In this document: positions 53,344 to 62,985 of the stretch, piece after piece
Layout of the letters: the number at the start of each line of letters is the position of its first letter
Numbering within the stretch: the stretch's first letter is position 1
From: Gemmatimonadota bacterium
Lineage (GTDB): Bacteria; Latescibacterota; UBA2968; UBA8231
DNA: 64,000 bases
Assembly (NCBI GenBank): GCA_009840005.1
Contig: VXOR01000093.1
Coordinates: 13,660 to 77,659, forward strand
Direction: 5' to 3'
Translations under genes and position numbers: made by a program
The notes under the pieces: model-generated
The model's database searches: none
Told to the model about the DNA's origin: nothing
The model's input: the letters and a program-made list of their open reading frames with translations, nothing else

Positions 53344-55172
53344 AAGCAACAAAGCAAATAATAGCTACCGGCATTGTGGCGGGGATCGTCGGTTTGGTGG
53401 TGGGTTGGGGTTTGAGTGGCTCGGATACACCTAGCGGACACGCACCCGCTGCGGTCGCCGAGCAGGGCGAAACGTGGACTTGCTCGATGCACCCGCAGAT
53501 CCGCCAGCCTAGGCCGGGCCAGTGTCCACTGTGCGCTATGGACCTAATCCCGGTGGCCGCGCCCGAGGTTGGCGACACTTTGGCCCCGCGCCAGTTGCGC
53601 CTCTCACCGGCCGCGCAGGAGCTTGCCAGCATCCAGACTGCGCCGGTCGAGCGCCGCTTCGCGCCGGTCGAGACGCGGATGGTTGGCAAAATTGCAGTAG
53701 ATGAGACGCAAGTCCGCTCCATCACCGCTTGGGTAGCGGGCCGGATTGATCGGCTGTACGTGGACTATACGGGCGTGCGGGTCGAAAAGGGCGACCACAT
53801 AGCCTATCTCTACAGCCCTGAGTTGCTGACCGCCCAAGAGGAACTGATCCAGGCCCTGCGCGCCCGCGAGCGATTGGTTAACAGCGGCACGTCCGTTGGG
53901 CAGACAGCGCAGGCGACGGTCGAGGCCGCGCGCGAAAAGCTGCGCCTGCTCGGGCTGAAGGATGAGCAAATCGAGCGCGTCGAGCGCGAGCGCCGCGCCT
54001 CCGATCACCTGACGATCTACGCGCCGACAGGCGGCGTGGTGATAGAAAAGCACCTCAGCGAGGGCGCGTACGTGCAGACCGGGACGCCGATTTACACCAT
54101 TGCGGACTTGTCGCGGCTGTGGCTGGAACTGCAAGCCTACGAATCGGATATGTCTTGGATCCACTACGGTCAGGCCGTTGAATTCTCGGCTGAAGCCTAT
54201 CCGGGCGAGGTGTTCAGTGGTCAAATATCCTTCGTCGATCCAGTGTTGGACGAGCGCACGCGCACGGTGCGCGTGCGGGTCAACGTGGCGAATGAGCAAG
54301 GTCGGCTGAAGCCGGGGATGTTGGTGTGGGCCGTGGCTCAAGCCGAGGTGGGAGCCCACGGGCGCGCTATGTCGCCCGCGCTCAAGGGCAAGTGGATCAG
54401 CCCGATGCACCCAGAGATCGTCCGCGCCGCGCCTGGTGCCTGCGACATTTGCGGCATGGCCTTAGTGCGCGCCGAAGAGTTGTATGACACTGGCGACGAG
54501 GCGGAGCGCGAGATGCCGCTGGTGGTGCCAGCTTCGGCACCACTGCTGACGGGCAAACGCGCCGTGGTGTACGTCGCGCTCGGAGAAGGCCTGTACGAGG
54601 GCCGCGAGGTCGTACTCGGGCCGCGGGCTGGGGATTACTACTTGGTCCGCGAGGGCCTGCGTGAGGGAGAGGAAGTGGTGGTCAACGGCGCGTTCAAAAT
54701 TGACAGTGCTCTCCAGATCCGCGCCCAGCCGAGCATGATGAACGCGCCAGCGCGGGCCGACCACCGAGACGATGAGCCAAACGGCCACGCGCACAGCTCG
54801 CCGTCCGCGGTCTGGACGGCCTATTTCGCTATGCAACAGGCGTTGAGCGAGGACGATTTGCCGGAGGCGCAGGCCGCCGCCGCCGCGCTAGCGGCCCACC
54901 CGGCGTCGCAGGAGATCGGGGACGCCATCAGCAAAGCCGTCGATCTCGCCGCGGCTCGCCAAGCCTTTGCCGAGCTCTCGATGGTGCTGATTCGGGTGGC
55001 GCGGCAGGGGGGGGTCCATGCCGGGCCAGTGCATCTTTTTCACTGTCCAATGGCCTTTGACAACGAGGGGGCAGCTTGGCTGCAACAGGCGATGCAGACC
55101 CAAAATCCCTACTTCGGCGGCCAGATGTACCGCTGCGGCAGCCTGCGCGAGACCTTCGCCGGCCATGAGTAG
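53340..55172 (+). CDS. Metal efflux adaptor (CusB type) with two metal-binding motifs and a DUF3347-like tail
   Basis: This 610-residue membrane-fusion protein has an N-terminal anchor (about 7-25). A heavy-metal-binding domain at 46-72 (CSMHPQIRQPRPGQCPLCAM) is followed by the barrel-sandwich, helical hairpin and beta-barrel domains up to about 335. A second such domain lies at 351-380 (ISPMHPEIVRAAPGACDICG). The last 120 or so residues resemble DUF3347 (VWTAYFAMQQALSEDDLPEA, then HLFHCPMAFDNEGAAW), with further Cys, His and Met residues. It would pass copper or silver from the periplasm to the CusA-like pump. Two metal motifs plus the tail make it longer than E. coli CusB (about 407 residues). 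Confidence 0.87.
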   Translation: MKATKQIIATGIVAGIVGLVVGWGLSGSDTPSGHAPAAVAEQGETWTCSMHPQIRQPRPGQCPLCAMDLIPVAAPEVGDTLAPRQLRLSPAAQELASIQTAPVERRFAPVETRMVGKIAVDETQVRSITAWVAGRIDRLYVDYTGVRVEKGDHIAYLYSPELLTAQEELIQALRARERLVNSGTSVGQTAQATVEAAREKLRLLGLKDEQIERVERERRASDHLTIYAPTGGVVIEKHLSEGAYVQTGTPIYTIADLSRLWLELQAYESDMSWIHYGQAVEFSAEAYPGEVFSGQISFVDPVLDERTRTVRVRVNVANEQGRLKPGMLVWAVAQAEVGAHGRAMSPALKGKWISPMHPEIVRAAPGACDICGMALVRAEELYDTGDEAEREMPLVVPASAPLLTGKRAVVYVALGEGLYEGREVVLGPRAGDYYLVREGLREGEEVVVNGAFKIDSALQIRAQPSMMNAPARADHRDDEPNGHAHSSPSAVWTAYFAMQQALSEDDLPEAQAAAAALAAHPASQEIGDAISKAVDLAAARQAFAELSMVLIRVARQGGVHAGPVHLFHCPMAFDNEGAAWLQQAMQTQNPYFGGQMYRCGSLRETFAGHE

Positions 55173-55181
55173 GAGGCCACA

Positions 55182-58100
55182 ATGGACCGCTTAATCCGCT
55201 TTTTCCTAGTCCACAAACTCGTCGTCGTGCTGATGCTCGCCGTCACCGTTGGTTGGGGCCTCAGCGTCGCCCCTTTTGCGTGGAAGCTCGATTGGCTACC
55301 GCGCGACCCGGTGCCGGTGGATGCGATCCCGGACATCGGCGAAAACCAGCAAATCGTCTTTAGCGAATGGGCCGGACGCTCGCCGCAAGACGTGGAAGAT
55401 CAGGTGACCTATCCGCTGACAGTGGCGCTTTTGGGCGTGTCGGGCGTCGAGACGATCCGCAGTTCCTCGATGTTCGGCTTTTCGAGCATCTATGTGATTT
55501 TTGCCGAAGGAGTCGATTTCTATTGGTCGCGCTCCCGCATCCTTGAAAAGCTCAACAGCCTGCCGGCAGGTCTGCTGCCCGAGGGAGTACAGCCAGCCTT
55601 GGGGCCGGACGCAACGGCCTTGGGGCAGGTATTCTGGTACACGCTGGAAGGCCGCGACGAACAAGGCGCACCCACCGGCGGCTGGGACCTGCACGAGTTG
55701 CGTGGTATCCAAGACTGGCAGGTGCGCTATGCCCTGCTGGCGGCCGACGGCGTCAGTGAGGTGGCCTCTGTGGGCGGCTTTGTGCAGGAATACCAAATTG
55801 ACGTCAACCCAGACGCGATGCGCGCCTACGGGGTGCGGCTCGACGAGGTTTTCCACGCGGTGCGCATGTCCAACCGAGACGTGGGTGCGCGCACCGTAGA
55901 GCTAAATCGAGCCGAGTACGTCATTCGCGGCATCGGTTTTGTCAAAGGCTTGGCCGACCTCGAAAACGCCGTTATTAAGGCGCGGGACAACGTCCCGATT
56001 TACGTCAAAAACGTCGCGCGGGTTGCACTGGGACCGGCACTGCGGCGCGGTGCGTTGGACAAGGAAGGTGCGGAGGTGGTCGGCGGCGTGGTGGTGGCGC
56101 GCTATGGTACTAATCCTCTAGCAGCCATTGAAAGCGTCAAGGCCAAGATCGCGGAAATCGCCCCGAGCCTGCCCAAGAAAACCCTGCCCGACGGGCGGGT
56201 CAGCCAGGTGCAGGTGATCCCTTTCTACGACCGATCTGGCCTAATTGAGGAGACGTTGGGCACGCTGGAGTGCGCCCTGAGCGAGGAGGTGCTGGTAACG
56301 GTGATCGTGGTGCTGGCGCTGGTGATGAATCTACGCGGGGCCATGCTGGTCTCCGGGCTGTTGCCGCTGGCCGTGCTCGCCTGCTTCGCCGCGATGAAGG
56401 TCTTTGGCATTGACGCCAACATAGTCGCCCTCTCCGGCATTGCCATCGCCATCGGCACTATGGTCGACATGGGCATAGTCATCAGCGAGAACATTCTCAA
56501 GCATCTAGAGGATGCGGACGTGGAGGACGACCGCTTGGAAGTCGTCTTCCGCGCCACGCGCGAGGTCGGCGGTGCCGTACTGACGGCCGTGCTCACCACA
56601 GTGGTGGGCTTTTTGCCCGTCTTCGCCATGCAAGGGGCCGAGGGCAAGCTCTTTGCGCCGCTGGCCTTTACTAAGACCTTCGCGCTGTTGGCCGCTGTGT
56701 GGCTGTCGCTGACAGCTTTGCCGGCCTTGGCGCACTGTGTGTTTGGCACGCGACTGGGGCGGTGGACACCCGGTCTTTGGGGGGTCTGTGGCCTTGGGGT
56801 GGCCCTCGCGCTGTCGTGGTGGGTTGGTCTGCTGCTGATAGCCATTGGAGCGTATCACCTATTCGCCGCTCGCGTACCGGAGCGGGTTCGCTTATGGGTG
56901 GCGCGGGGTGTTATAGCCGTTGCGGCTGTTGGGGTCGTCGTCGTGCTAGCGGAACACTGGTTGCCCTTGGGACCGGAAAAGGGCGGCTGGCGCAATTTTA
57001 TCTTCGTCGCTGGATTGATCGGCGGCCTGTTGGCGCTTTTTCGCGCCTTGCAACATGTATTCCCCCGCGTGCTCCGGTGGTGTCTGGATCACAAGGGCTT
57101 GGCCCTGCTGTTCCCCTTGCTATTGCTGCTGGCGGGCGCGTCCGCGTGGCTGGGTTTTGCCCGCGTTTTCGGTTTTGTACCGTCCGCCCTGCGCCATTCA
57201 GCGCCCTTTGTGGCCCTCGACGAAGCCCTGCCTAGGTTGGGCAAGGAGTTTATGCCGCCCCTCGACGAAGGTTCATTCCTGTGGATGCCGACGACCATGC
57301 CCCACGCCTCCATCGGCGAGGTGCTCGACGTCCTGCAGAAGCAAAACGCGGCCATTGCGCAGATACCAGAAGTGGAGTCCGCAGTGGGGAAGTTAGGACG
57401 GGCGGAGTCGCCGCTGGATCCCGCGCCGATTTCCATGATTGAGACTGTGATCAATTATCGCGCGGAGTACCTGACCGACGAGGATGGCCGCCGCCGATTG
57501 TTTGCTTTTGACGAGTATGCCACGGATCTGTTCCGCGCGTCCGATGGCACGCCCGCGTTCGCCCCTGATGGTGAGCCCTACAAAGTGCCGGGCCGCTATA
57601 TTCGCGATGAAAGTGGCCGCCTTGTACCCGCCGCCGAGGGGCGGCCTTTCCGCTTGTGGCGTCCGCCCTTGGATCCCGCGCTCAATCCGGGGCGCGCCGC
57701 TTGGCCGGGGATACAGAGCCCCGACGATATATGGGCGGAGATCACTCGGGCTGGCCAGATTCCCGGTTCTACCTCGGCACCGAAGTTGCAGCCGATTGCC
57801 GCGCGGCTCGTCATGTTGCAGAGCGGGATGCGCGCGCCCATGGGCATTGAGATCAAAGGCCCGAGTTTGGAGGCCATCGAGCGCGCTGGTTTGGAGATAG
57901 AGCGTTTGCTCAAGAAAGTGCCCTCGGTCGAGGCGGCGACCGTCAACGCCGATCGCATCGTCGGCAAGCCCTACTTGGAGATCCACATCGACCGCGAGGC
58001 CATTGCCCGCCACGGCATCGCCCTGCAGAAGGTGCAGGACGTAATTGAGATCGCCATTGGGGGCAAGCTGGTTACGACCACGGTGGAAGGCCGGGAGCGC

Positions 58101-59027
58101 TATCCCGTGCGGGTGCGCTACATGCGCGAATTGCGCGACAGCGTCGAGGAACTGGTGCGCATTTTGGTGCCAGCGCCGGACGGGGCGCAGATTCCCTTGG
58201 GCGAGTTGGCCGAGATTCGCTACGTGCGCGGCCCCCAAGTCATCAAGAGCGAGGATACGTTTTTGTTAGGCTATGTGCTCTTCGACAAGAAGCCGGGGTA
58301 TGCGGAAGTCGATGTGGTGGAAGCGTGCCGAGAGTACTTGGCCAGCAAAAGGGCCAGCGGCGATCTGGTGCTGGAGACCGGCGTCAGCTACACCTTCGCC
58401 GGCAGCTATGAAAACCAACTGCGAGCGCAGAAAAAGCTCAACGTGCTGCTGCCGCTCGCGCTGGCGATTATTTTCCTCATTCTCTATTTCCAGTTTGGCA
58501 ACGCCGCCACGGCCCTGATGGTCTTTTCCGGAGTTGCGGTGGCTTGGGCTGGCGGCTTTGCCATGCTGTGGCTCTACGGGCAGGAATGGTTTTTGAATTT
58601 CTCCGTCTTCGGCACGCAGATGCGCGACCTCTTCCACGTTCGTCCGCTGAACTTGAGCGTGGCAGTGTGGGTGGGTTTTCTCGCGCTGTTTGGCATTGCC
58701 TCGGACAACGGCGTGATCGTGGCGACGTACTTGCGCCAACTCTTCCGCGAGCAAAAGCCAGCGACCGTCGAGGCGATGCGCCGGGCTGCGCTCGCCGCTG
58801 GGGTGCGGCGCATCCGCCCCTGCCTGATGACGGCGGCCACTACGATTTTGGCGCTGATACCCGTGCTGACGGCGAGTGGACGCGGCGCAGACCTCATGCT
58901 GCCGATGGCCATTCCCACCTTCGGCGGCATGATGGCGGTGGTGCTGACCGCGCCGGTTGTGCCGGTGCTCTACTGCGCGGTCGAGGAGTGGAAGCTGCGG
59001 GTGGCGGCTTGGCGATCAGAAGAGTGA
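55182..59027 (+). CDS. Metal efflux RND pump (CusA type), long form
   Basis: This 1281-residue inner-membrane proton antiporter compares with roughly 1040 residues for E. coli CusA. The N-terminus (VPVDAIPDIGENQQIVFSEW, GRSPQDVEDQVTYPLTVALL) and the transmembrane signature GIAIAIGTMVDMGIVISENI are typical of heavy-metal RND pumps. Extra parts lie at about residues 510-660, where hydrophobic helices are added, and at about 765-860, a Pro/Asp-rich periplasmic insertion (RRLFAFDEYATDLFRASDGT). ATG with AGGAGG site. It completes a three-gene cus-type operon. Copper or silver as substrate is inferred from family and adaptor motifs. Confidence 0.9.
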   Translation: MDRLIRFFLVHKLVVVLMLAVTVGWGLSVAPFAWKLDWLPRDPVPVDAIPDIGENQQIVFSEWAGRSPQDVEDQVTYPLTVALLGVSGVETIRSSSMFGFSSIYVIFAEGVDFYWSRSRILEKLNSLPAGLLPEGVQPALGPDATALGQVFWYTLEGRDEQGAPTGGWDLHELRGIQDWQVRYALLAADGVSEVASVGGFVQEYQIDVNPDAMRAYGVRLDEVFHAVRMSNRDVGARTVELNRAEYVIRGIGFVKGLADLENAVIKARDNVPIYVKNVARVALGPALRRGALDKEGAEVVGGVVVARYGTNPLAAIESVKAKIAEIAPSLPKKTLPDGRVSQVQVIPFYDRSGLIEETLGTLECALSEEVLVTVIVVLALVMNLRGAMLVSGLLPLAVLACFAAMKVFGIDANIVALSGIAIAIGTMVDMGIVISENILKHLEDADVEDDRLEVVFRATREVGGAVLTAVLTTVVGFLPVFAMQGAEGKLFAPLAFTKTFALLAAVWLSLTALPALAHCVFGTRLGRWTPGLWGVCGLGVALALSWWVGLLLIAIGAYHLFAARVPERVRLWVARGVIAVAAVGVVVVLAEHWLPLGPEKGGWRNFIFVAGLIGGLLALFRALQHVFPRVLRWCLDHKGLALLFPLLLLLAGASAWLGFARVFGFVPSALRHSAPFVALDEALPRLGKEFMPPLDEGSFLWMPTTMPHASIGEVLDVLQKQNAAIAQIPEVESAVGKLGRAESPLDPAPISMIETVINYRAEYLTDEDGRRRLFAFDEYATDLFRASDGTPAFAPDGEPYKVPGRYIRDESGRLVPAAEGRPFRLWRPPLDPALNPGRAAWPGIQSPDDIWAEITRAGQIPGSTSAPKLQPIAARLVMLQSGMRAPMGIEIKGPSLEAIERAGLEIERLLKKVPSVEAATVNADRIVGKPYLEIHIDREAIARHGIALQKVQDVIEIAIGGKLVTTTVEGRERYPVRVRYMRELRDSVEELVRILVPAPDGAQIPLGELAEIRYVRGPQVIKSEDTFLLGYVLFDKKPGYAEVDVVEACREYLASKRASGDLVLETGVSYTFAGSYENQLRAQKKLNVLLPLALAIIFLILYFQFGNAATALMVFSGVAVAWAGGFAMLWLYGQEWFLNFSVFGTQMRDLFHVRPLNLSVAVWVGFLALFGIASDNGVIVATYLRQLFREQKPATVEAMRRAALAAGVRRIRPCLMTAATTILALIPVLTASGRGADLMLPMAIPTFGGMMAVVLTAPVVPVLYCAVEEWKLRVAAWRSEE

Positions 59028-59036
59028 CTTAGCTCT

Positions 59037-59960
59037 TCACGTCGCCGCCATGTCGAGCAGGCGTTCGAGTTCGCCAACAATCGCGAGTGCTGACTGGGCC
59101 ATTGGAGACGGAATGTCCTTTGTTTTTTCGACGCGCTTCCGTAGTCGTTCCAAGGCCGCCCGTGCTTGGACATCGGTGGTGCTCTCTTGAAACATCTTTA
59201 AGAAATCCCGCCAATAAGACGTTTTGATGCCACAGAGTTGAACATCGTTGAGGTTTTCCATATACGAAGACATAAGGCCGGTGCGCGCTAGCCGACCAAA
59301 ATTACTACCCCTATCGGCGACCGGTTTGTCGAGAATCTGATCCGACTTATTCGGATACGGTGTTGCGTTGTTCGGAATCTCGATCTTCCGATCTTGCTCC
59401 GTCTGCCGGATATGTTGCCAATGATGATTGCGATATTCCGCGGCAAACTTAGCGGACTCTACGAATGGTCCAAAGAGTATCGGAGAACCGCTGATAACAT
59501 TTCCCAACACCCATGGTACAACGACGATCAAATCCTGTACGGCACAAGCCGCCGATGTGGTTTGAAACCTCAAGCTAGGCTCCGACTCTTTCGCCAATAG
59601 GTACCAGCCCTTGAGTTCGATGCCTAGTAATACCTCCGCATCCGACGACCGGCGCAATAAGATATCCGGGAACGTTTGCGCCTGTCTAACGAAACTGCAA
59701 AGGGTGTATTTTTCGTCGGGATCCCAAGTGCTCCGGATTAGGTTCAACGTGCGAACGACCTGCTCTTCAATCGTTGCCCCGAGTACGGTGTTTAGAGTGT
59801 GCAGGTCCGTCGCCATTATGCCAGAAATGTGAGTTTCTGTGCGAAAGTATATCGGTAAGCTGGCGATGGCATCACGGACATTTTCGTAGAGTTGGAAATG
59901 CTCCCACTCGGGGGTGGGAAGCTCCCTTGTGGGGTGATTCGGCGAGGTTCCGTCTGTCAT
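59037..59960 (-). CDS. Type II restriction endonuclease, PD-(D/E)XK type
   Basis: This 307-residue protein has FPDILLRRSSDAEVLLGIEL followed by KGW, which gives the catalytic pattern Pro98-Asp99 ... Glu115-x-Lys117. The rest is mixed alpha/beta and has no other named domain. Its ATG overlaps the stop codon of the methyltransferase gene upstream (4 bp), so the pair forms a coupled operon in the order methyltransferase then nuclease, as needed for safe entry into a new host. The recognition sequence cannot be read. Codon and base use is closer to A/T than in the neighbours, which fits horizontal transfer. Confidence 0.75.
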   Translation of the reverse strand: MTDGTSPNHPTRELPTPEWEHFQLYENVRDAIASLPIYFRTETHISGIMATDLHTLNTVLGATIEEQVVRTLNLIRSTWDPDEKYTLCSFVRQAQTFPDILLRRSSDAEVLLGIELKGWYLLAKESEPSLRFQTTSAACAVQDLIVVVPWVLGNVISGSPILFGPFVESAKFAAEYRNHHWQHIRQTEQDRKIEIPNNATPYPNKSDQILDKPVADRGSNFGRLARTGLMSSYMENLNDVQLCGIKTSYWRDFLKMFQESTTDVQARAALERLRKRVEKTKDIPSPMAQSALAIVGELERLLDMAAT

Positions 59961-61006
59961 AGCGATGCCAATCTATCGACCGCTGCTTTATAGAAATCGG
60001 GGTTTATCTCCGCCGCAGCGTATTTGCGATTTAGCAGATGGGAAACGACTGCGCCTGGACACAAGCCGCCGAATGGCTCCCAGACCACGTCGCCTTTCTC
60101 TGTCGAAGATCTAATGAGCAGGTCGATGAACTTCAATGGCTTTTGGCTTCCGTGCAGGCTGCGGAATTTGTACTTCATTTCGCGTCGCATCCCTTGAATG
60201 CGCTCGGAGCCGCTGACTTGCGGTTCGCGCCAAACGTTGGTAACGCCAACGTCGCATTTGAACTTTGCGCGCAGCTTGGCCCACTGGCGGCCCGATATGG
60301 GTGTGTTTTCATCCATGCTGAAATACGGGCGGCCAACCGGGGCTCCGTGTTCATTCGCATACTCGACTAATTTTACGAATGCTTCTACCGGCGGGTAGTA
60401 CCAGAGATGGTCGGCGGTCAGGTATTTGCGCGTTGCCGCATTTAGTACGCCGCACGCATCGTTGGCTAGGCGGAAGGGCAAACCCGTGCGCTTCCACTCG
60501 TGGCGCAACCATTCCTGCATGGTAAGCGAATGACCGTTGGCTTGAAAACGAGCCGCTTTAACGTAATGCACGCACACCTCGGTCACCACGGGGAATTTCC
60601 TGAGCGTGCGCGTATTGGCATTGCCAGCAATGTGCCCGAGTCCTTTGTCCCAGACATTACAGCAGCGATACTCCCAACCATTAGCTATCAAGACGGGATG
60701 AACCGTGGCCCAGCCTACTTCCGTGTTCCAAAACCACAGGGTGGTCTCAGGCGTAGAACGCTTGCTCCAAGCCTCAATGTGAGGTTCGTACCATTCGGCA
60801 AGAGAATCCACGGTGTGGGCATCGCCCGGGAATCCGTCCACCCCGTAGGGGCCATCAGAGATGATGCAAATTGGTGCCGGCCAATCCGCATAGTGGTCTT
60901 CCGCACGGCCATAGCAGATAGATGCTTGTCCTCGGACATATTGCTGGTTTACTACCGTGTCCAAATGGCGTGGTGGAGCGTCCGGGAAAAGTTGGGGCTG
61001 TGTCAT
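59957..61006 (-). CDS. DNA methyltransferase (N4-cytosine/N6-adenine, beta-type order)
   Basis: This 349-residue protein starts at the ATG at 61006; a TTG at 61021 overlapping the Rieske gene stop is an alternative. The catalytic motif IV is IISDGPYGVDGF, with DGPY in place of the usual DPPY or SPPY. The motif I-like stretch WEPFGGLCPGAV is near the C-terminus after SLHGSQKPLKFIDLLI. This order (IV before I) fits the beta class. It would protect host DNA from the nuclease encoded downstream. The target base and sequence are unknown. It directly follows the Rieske gene without a gap. Confidence 0.82.
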   Translation of the reverse strand: MTQPQLFPDAPPRHLDTVVNQQYVRGQASICYGRAEDHYADWPAPICIISDGPYGVDGFPGDAHTVDSLAEWYEPHIEAWSKRSTPETTLWFWNTEVGWATVHPVLIANGWEYRCCNVWDKGLGHIAGNANTRTLRKFPVVTEVCVHYVKAARFQANGHSLTMQEWLRHEWKRTGLPFRLANDACGVLNAATRKYLTADHLWYYPPVEAFVKLVEYANEHGAPVGRPYFSMDENTPISGRQWAKLRAKFKCDVGVTNVWREPQVSGSERIQGMRREMKYKFRSLHGSQKPLKFIDLLIRSSTEKGDVVWEPFGGLCPGAVVSHLLNRKYAAAEINPDFYKAAVDRLASL

Positions 61007-61017
61007 GTCGGCAAAAA

Positions 61018-62838
61018 TCAATCGTCGTCTTCGCGCTCGCTGAGGAGCTCGCCGCGCTGGAGCCGCTCGGCGTTTTCCGTGGCCCAGAGGATGTTCTTCA
61101 TCACCTTTTGCGCGGTGATATAGCGGGTCGCCGCCAATAGGTGGACGCGCTTTTCCTCGGGGTCGTCGCTCAAGTCGTAGTGCCGGAACGCGGCTTCGAG
61201 CACTTGGAACATGTGGAGTTCGGCGTCTTCGCGGAGCATGATGTGGGCCAAGGTGTGGCGGAGCTTGGCGACGTCGCGCCCTTCTTCGAGATACTGGCTG
61301 ACGAGGATTTCGGCCTCGAAGACCTTTTGAAAATCGGCTAGTTCGCCGAGGTGCTTGAGCATGGCCTCACTGGAAGCGAAGTGCTCGTCGAGCTTCTGTC
61401 CGTGCCGTGGGACGCGGGCGGAGGGCATGTTGAGCCAGCGCAGGTAGGTGAGGAAGACCGCGCCGTGGAAAATGGCGCGCAACAGCTCCTTGCTGGCGGC
61501 GTAGTGGAAGGTGCAGTAGAGCGCGTGGGCGTAGGAATAAATGTTGGCCACGTCGTGCCAGTCGCCCTCGTTTTTGAGGTGGAAGCGCAGGGTGCGCAGT
61601 GCGCTGGCATAGGTCATGGCGCGGCAGAGCTGGGTCGGCGGCACGCCAGCGCGCAGGGCCTCTTCGACGCGGGCGAGGATGGGTTCAAAGTCGTCGCCGA
61701 GCATGACTTGGGTGAACTCGGAGACGTCGAGGGTCGCTTCGTTGCGCTGATTGTCCTCCCAAATCTCGTCTAGGCGTGTAAAGATGTTTTCTAAGTGCGG
61801 CAGACTGTCGGCCCAGCGCGAGGTTTCTTCGTGGCGGGTGCGGCTCACCAGATCGACGGCGATCGGGCGGAGGATCTCGTGTGCACCGACCCATTCCACG
61901 TAGTCGAGCGCCTCGAACATCTTGTTGGCAAAGTCGAGGGAGTGGCCGTCGCCCATGAAGTAGAAGTCCGTGGCCGCGGCGAAGACGAAATCCGCGAGGG
62001 TTTCCTTGCCGCAGTCGCGGTCGTGCAGGGTGAGCAAGATGCGCTCGGCCGCGCCGTGGTGCCGCTGATCGACAAAGGTGCGGAACCAGCGCTTGAGCGT
62101 GGCCAAGTCTTGGTCGTCATTGCTGCGGGGAAAGGGGAAGCGCTGGCGGCGCGACGAGCCGGAGGTGCGCCGCGAAATCTGGGTCAAACCGTGGACGAGA
62201 AAGAGGTTTTGATCGTCCTCGGCGATGTCGTCCCACATGTTTGCCGCGAGGGTTAGGATGGCGACGCCCGACGACCAGCCTTCGCTGGTTTTGTGTGCGC
62301 CGTAGTAAAGGCCCTGTTGAATGATTTCCTGCGGGGTGGCACCCGTCTGGCGGAGTGCGGCGACTGCTTTGGCGATGAGGAAGGAACTGCGGTCTTTGAG
62401 CCCCTGTTCGAGCGCGCGCTTGCCGCGGGCTACGAGCCGCAGGCGGGCCTCTTCTTTCTCGCCGGGTGGGATGCCGACCCATGCGTAGCCGTCGTCGCGC
62501 ACTTCGATGGGGAAGGCTTTTAGGTCGTCGCCCGAAGTCAGTAGGCAGCCGCCGGTCTTTAGGTCGAATTCCCAGTGGTGCCAGTGGCAGATCAGCACTC
62601 CGTCGCGGATGCTGCCTTTGGACATCGGGTAACCCATGTGCGGACAGCGATTGTCAACGGCGTGGAAGGACCCTTCGTAGAGAAAAACTGCGAGGTGGAT
62701 GCCGTCAATGGTAAAGGGCCGGCCCTCGCCGTCGGCAAATTCGCTGGCCGGTGCGAGCTGGTGATAGACGCAAGTCGCTGGATCGACGTCAATCTGCGGC
62801 CGCACTTCGCTGAGGTCGAGACGTTGAGCGGTGGACAT
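61018..62838 (-). CDS. Rieske [2Fe-2S] protein with long helical C-terminal domain
   Basis: This 606-residue protein starts with a Rieske domain (about 20-120). The cluster ligands are Cys65-x-His67 (NRCPHMGYP) and Cys84-x2-His87 (LICHWHHWEFD). The remaining 480 or so residues are mainly helical, with charged and aromatic segments such as LILTLAANMWDD-like helices, LADFVFAAATDFYFMGDGHS and SYAHALYCTFHYAASKELLR. This part does not match the catalytic domain of ring-hydroxylating oxygenases; the 2-His-1-carboxylate motif was not recognised. It has a perfect AGGAGG site 8 nt before its ATG. Electron transfer or oxygenase-like chemistry is possible; the helical part has no name I know. Confidence 0.78.
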   Translation of the reverse strand: MSTAQRLDLSEVRPQIDVDPATCVYHQLAPASEFADGEGRPFTIDGIHLAVFLYEGSFHAVDNRCPHMGYPMSKGSIRDGVLICHWHHWEFDLKTGGCLLTSGDDLKAFPIEVRDDGYAWVGIPPGEKEEARLRLVARGKRALEQGLKDRSSFLIAKAVAALRQTGATPQEIIQQGLYYGAHKTSEGWSSGVAILTLAANMWDDIAEDDQNLFLVHGLTQISRRTSGSSRRQRFPFPRSNDDQDLATLKRWFRTFVDQRHHGAAERILLTLHDRDCGKETLADFVFAAATDFYFMGDGHSLDFANKMFEALDYVEWVGAHEILRPIAVDLVSRTRHEETSRWADSLPHLENIFTRLDEIWEDNQRNEATLDVSEFTQVMLGDDFEPILARVEEALRAGVPPTQLCRAMTYASALRTLRFHLKNEGDWHDVANIYSYAHALYCTFHYAASKELLRAIFHGAVFLTYLRWLNMPSARVPRHGQKLDEHFASSEAMLKHLGELADFQKVFEAEILVSQYLEEGRDVAKLRHTLAHIMLREDAELHMFQVLEAAFRHYDLSDDPEEKRVHLLAATRYITAQKVMKNILWATENAERLQRGELLSEREDDD

Positions 62839-62985
62839 GAGCGGTGCCTCCTGTGGAATGGGCTTTAAATATGCGCGATTTGGCGGTGTGGGGCGAGAGT
62901 TTGTATTGACTTGGAGTGCTAAACTTGGTCATGTTCTGAAGAGCGAGACATCTCACAGTGCATGACTTAGGAGAGGAGATTTTCC

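Noticed and set aside
57393..58238. Minus-strand ORF of 281 residues
   Set aside because: It is antisense to the CusA-like pump and His/Gln/Arg-rich, as expected for a shadow frame.
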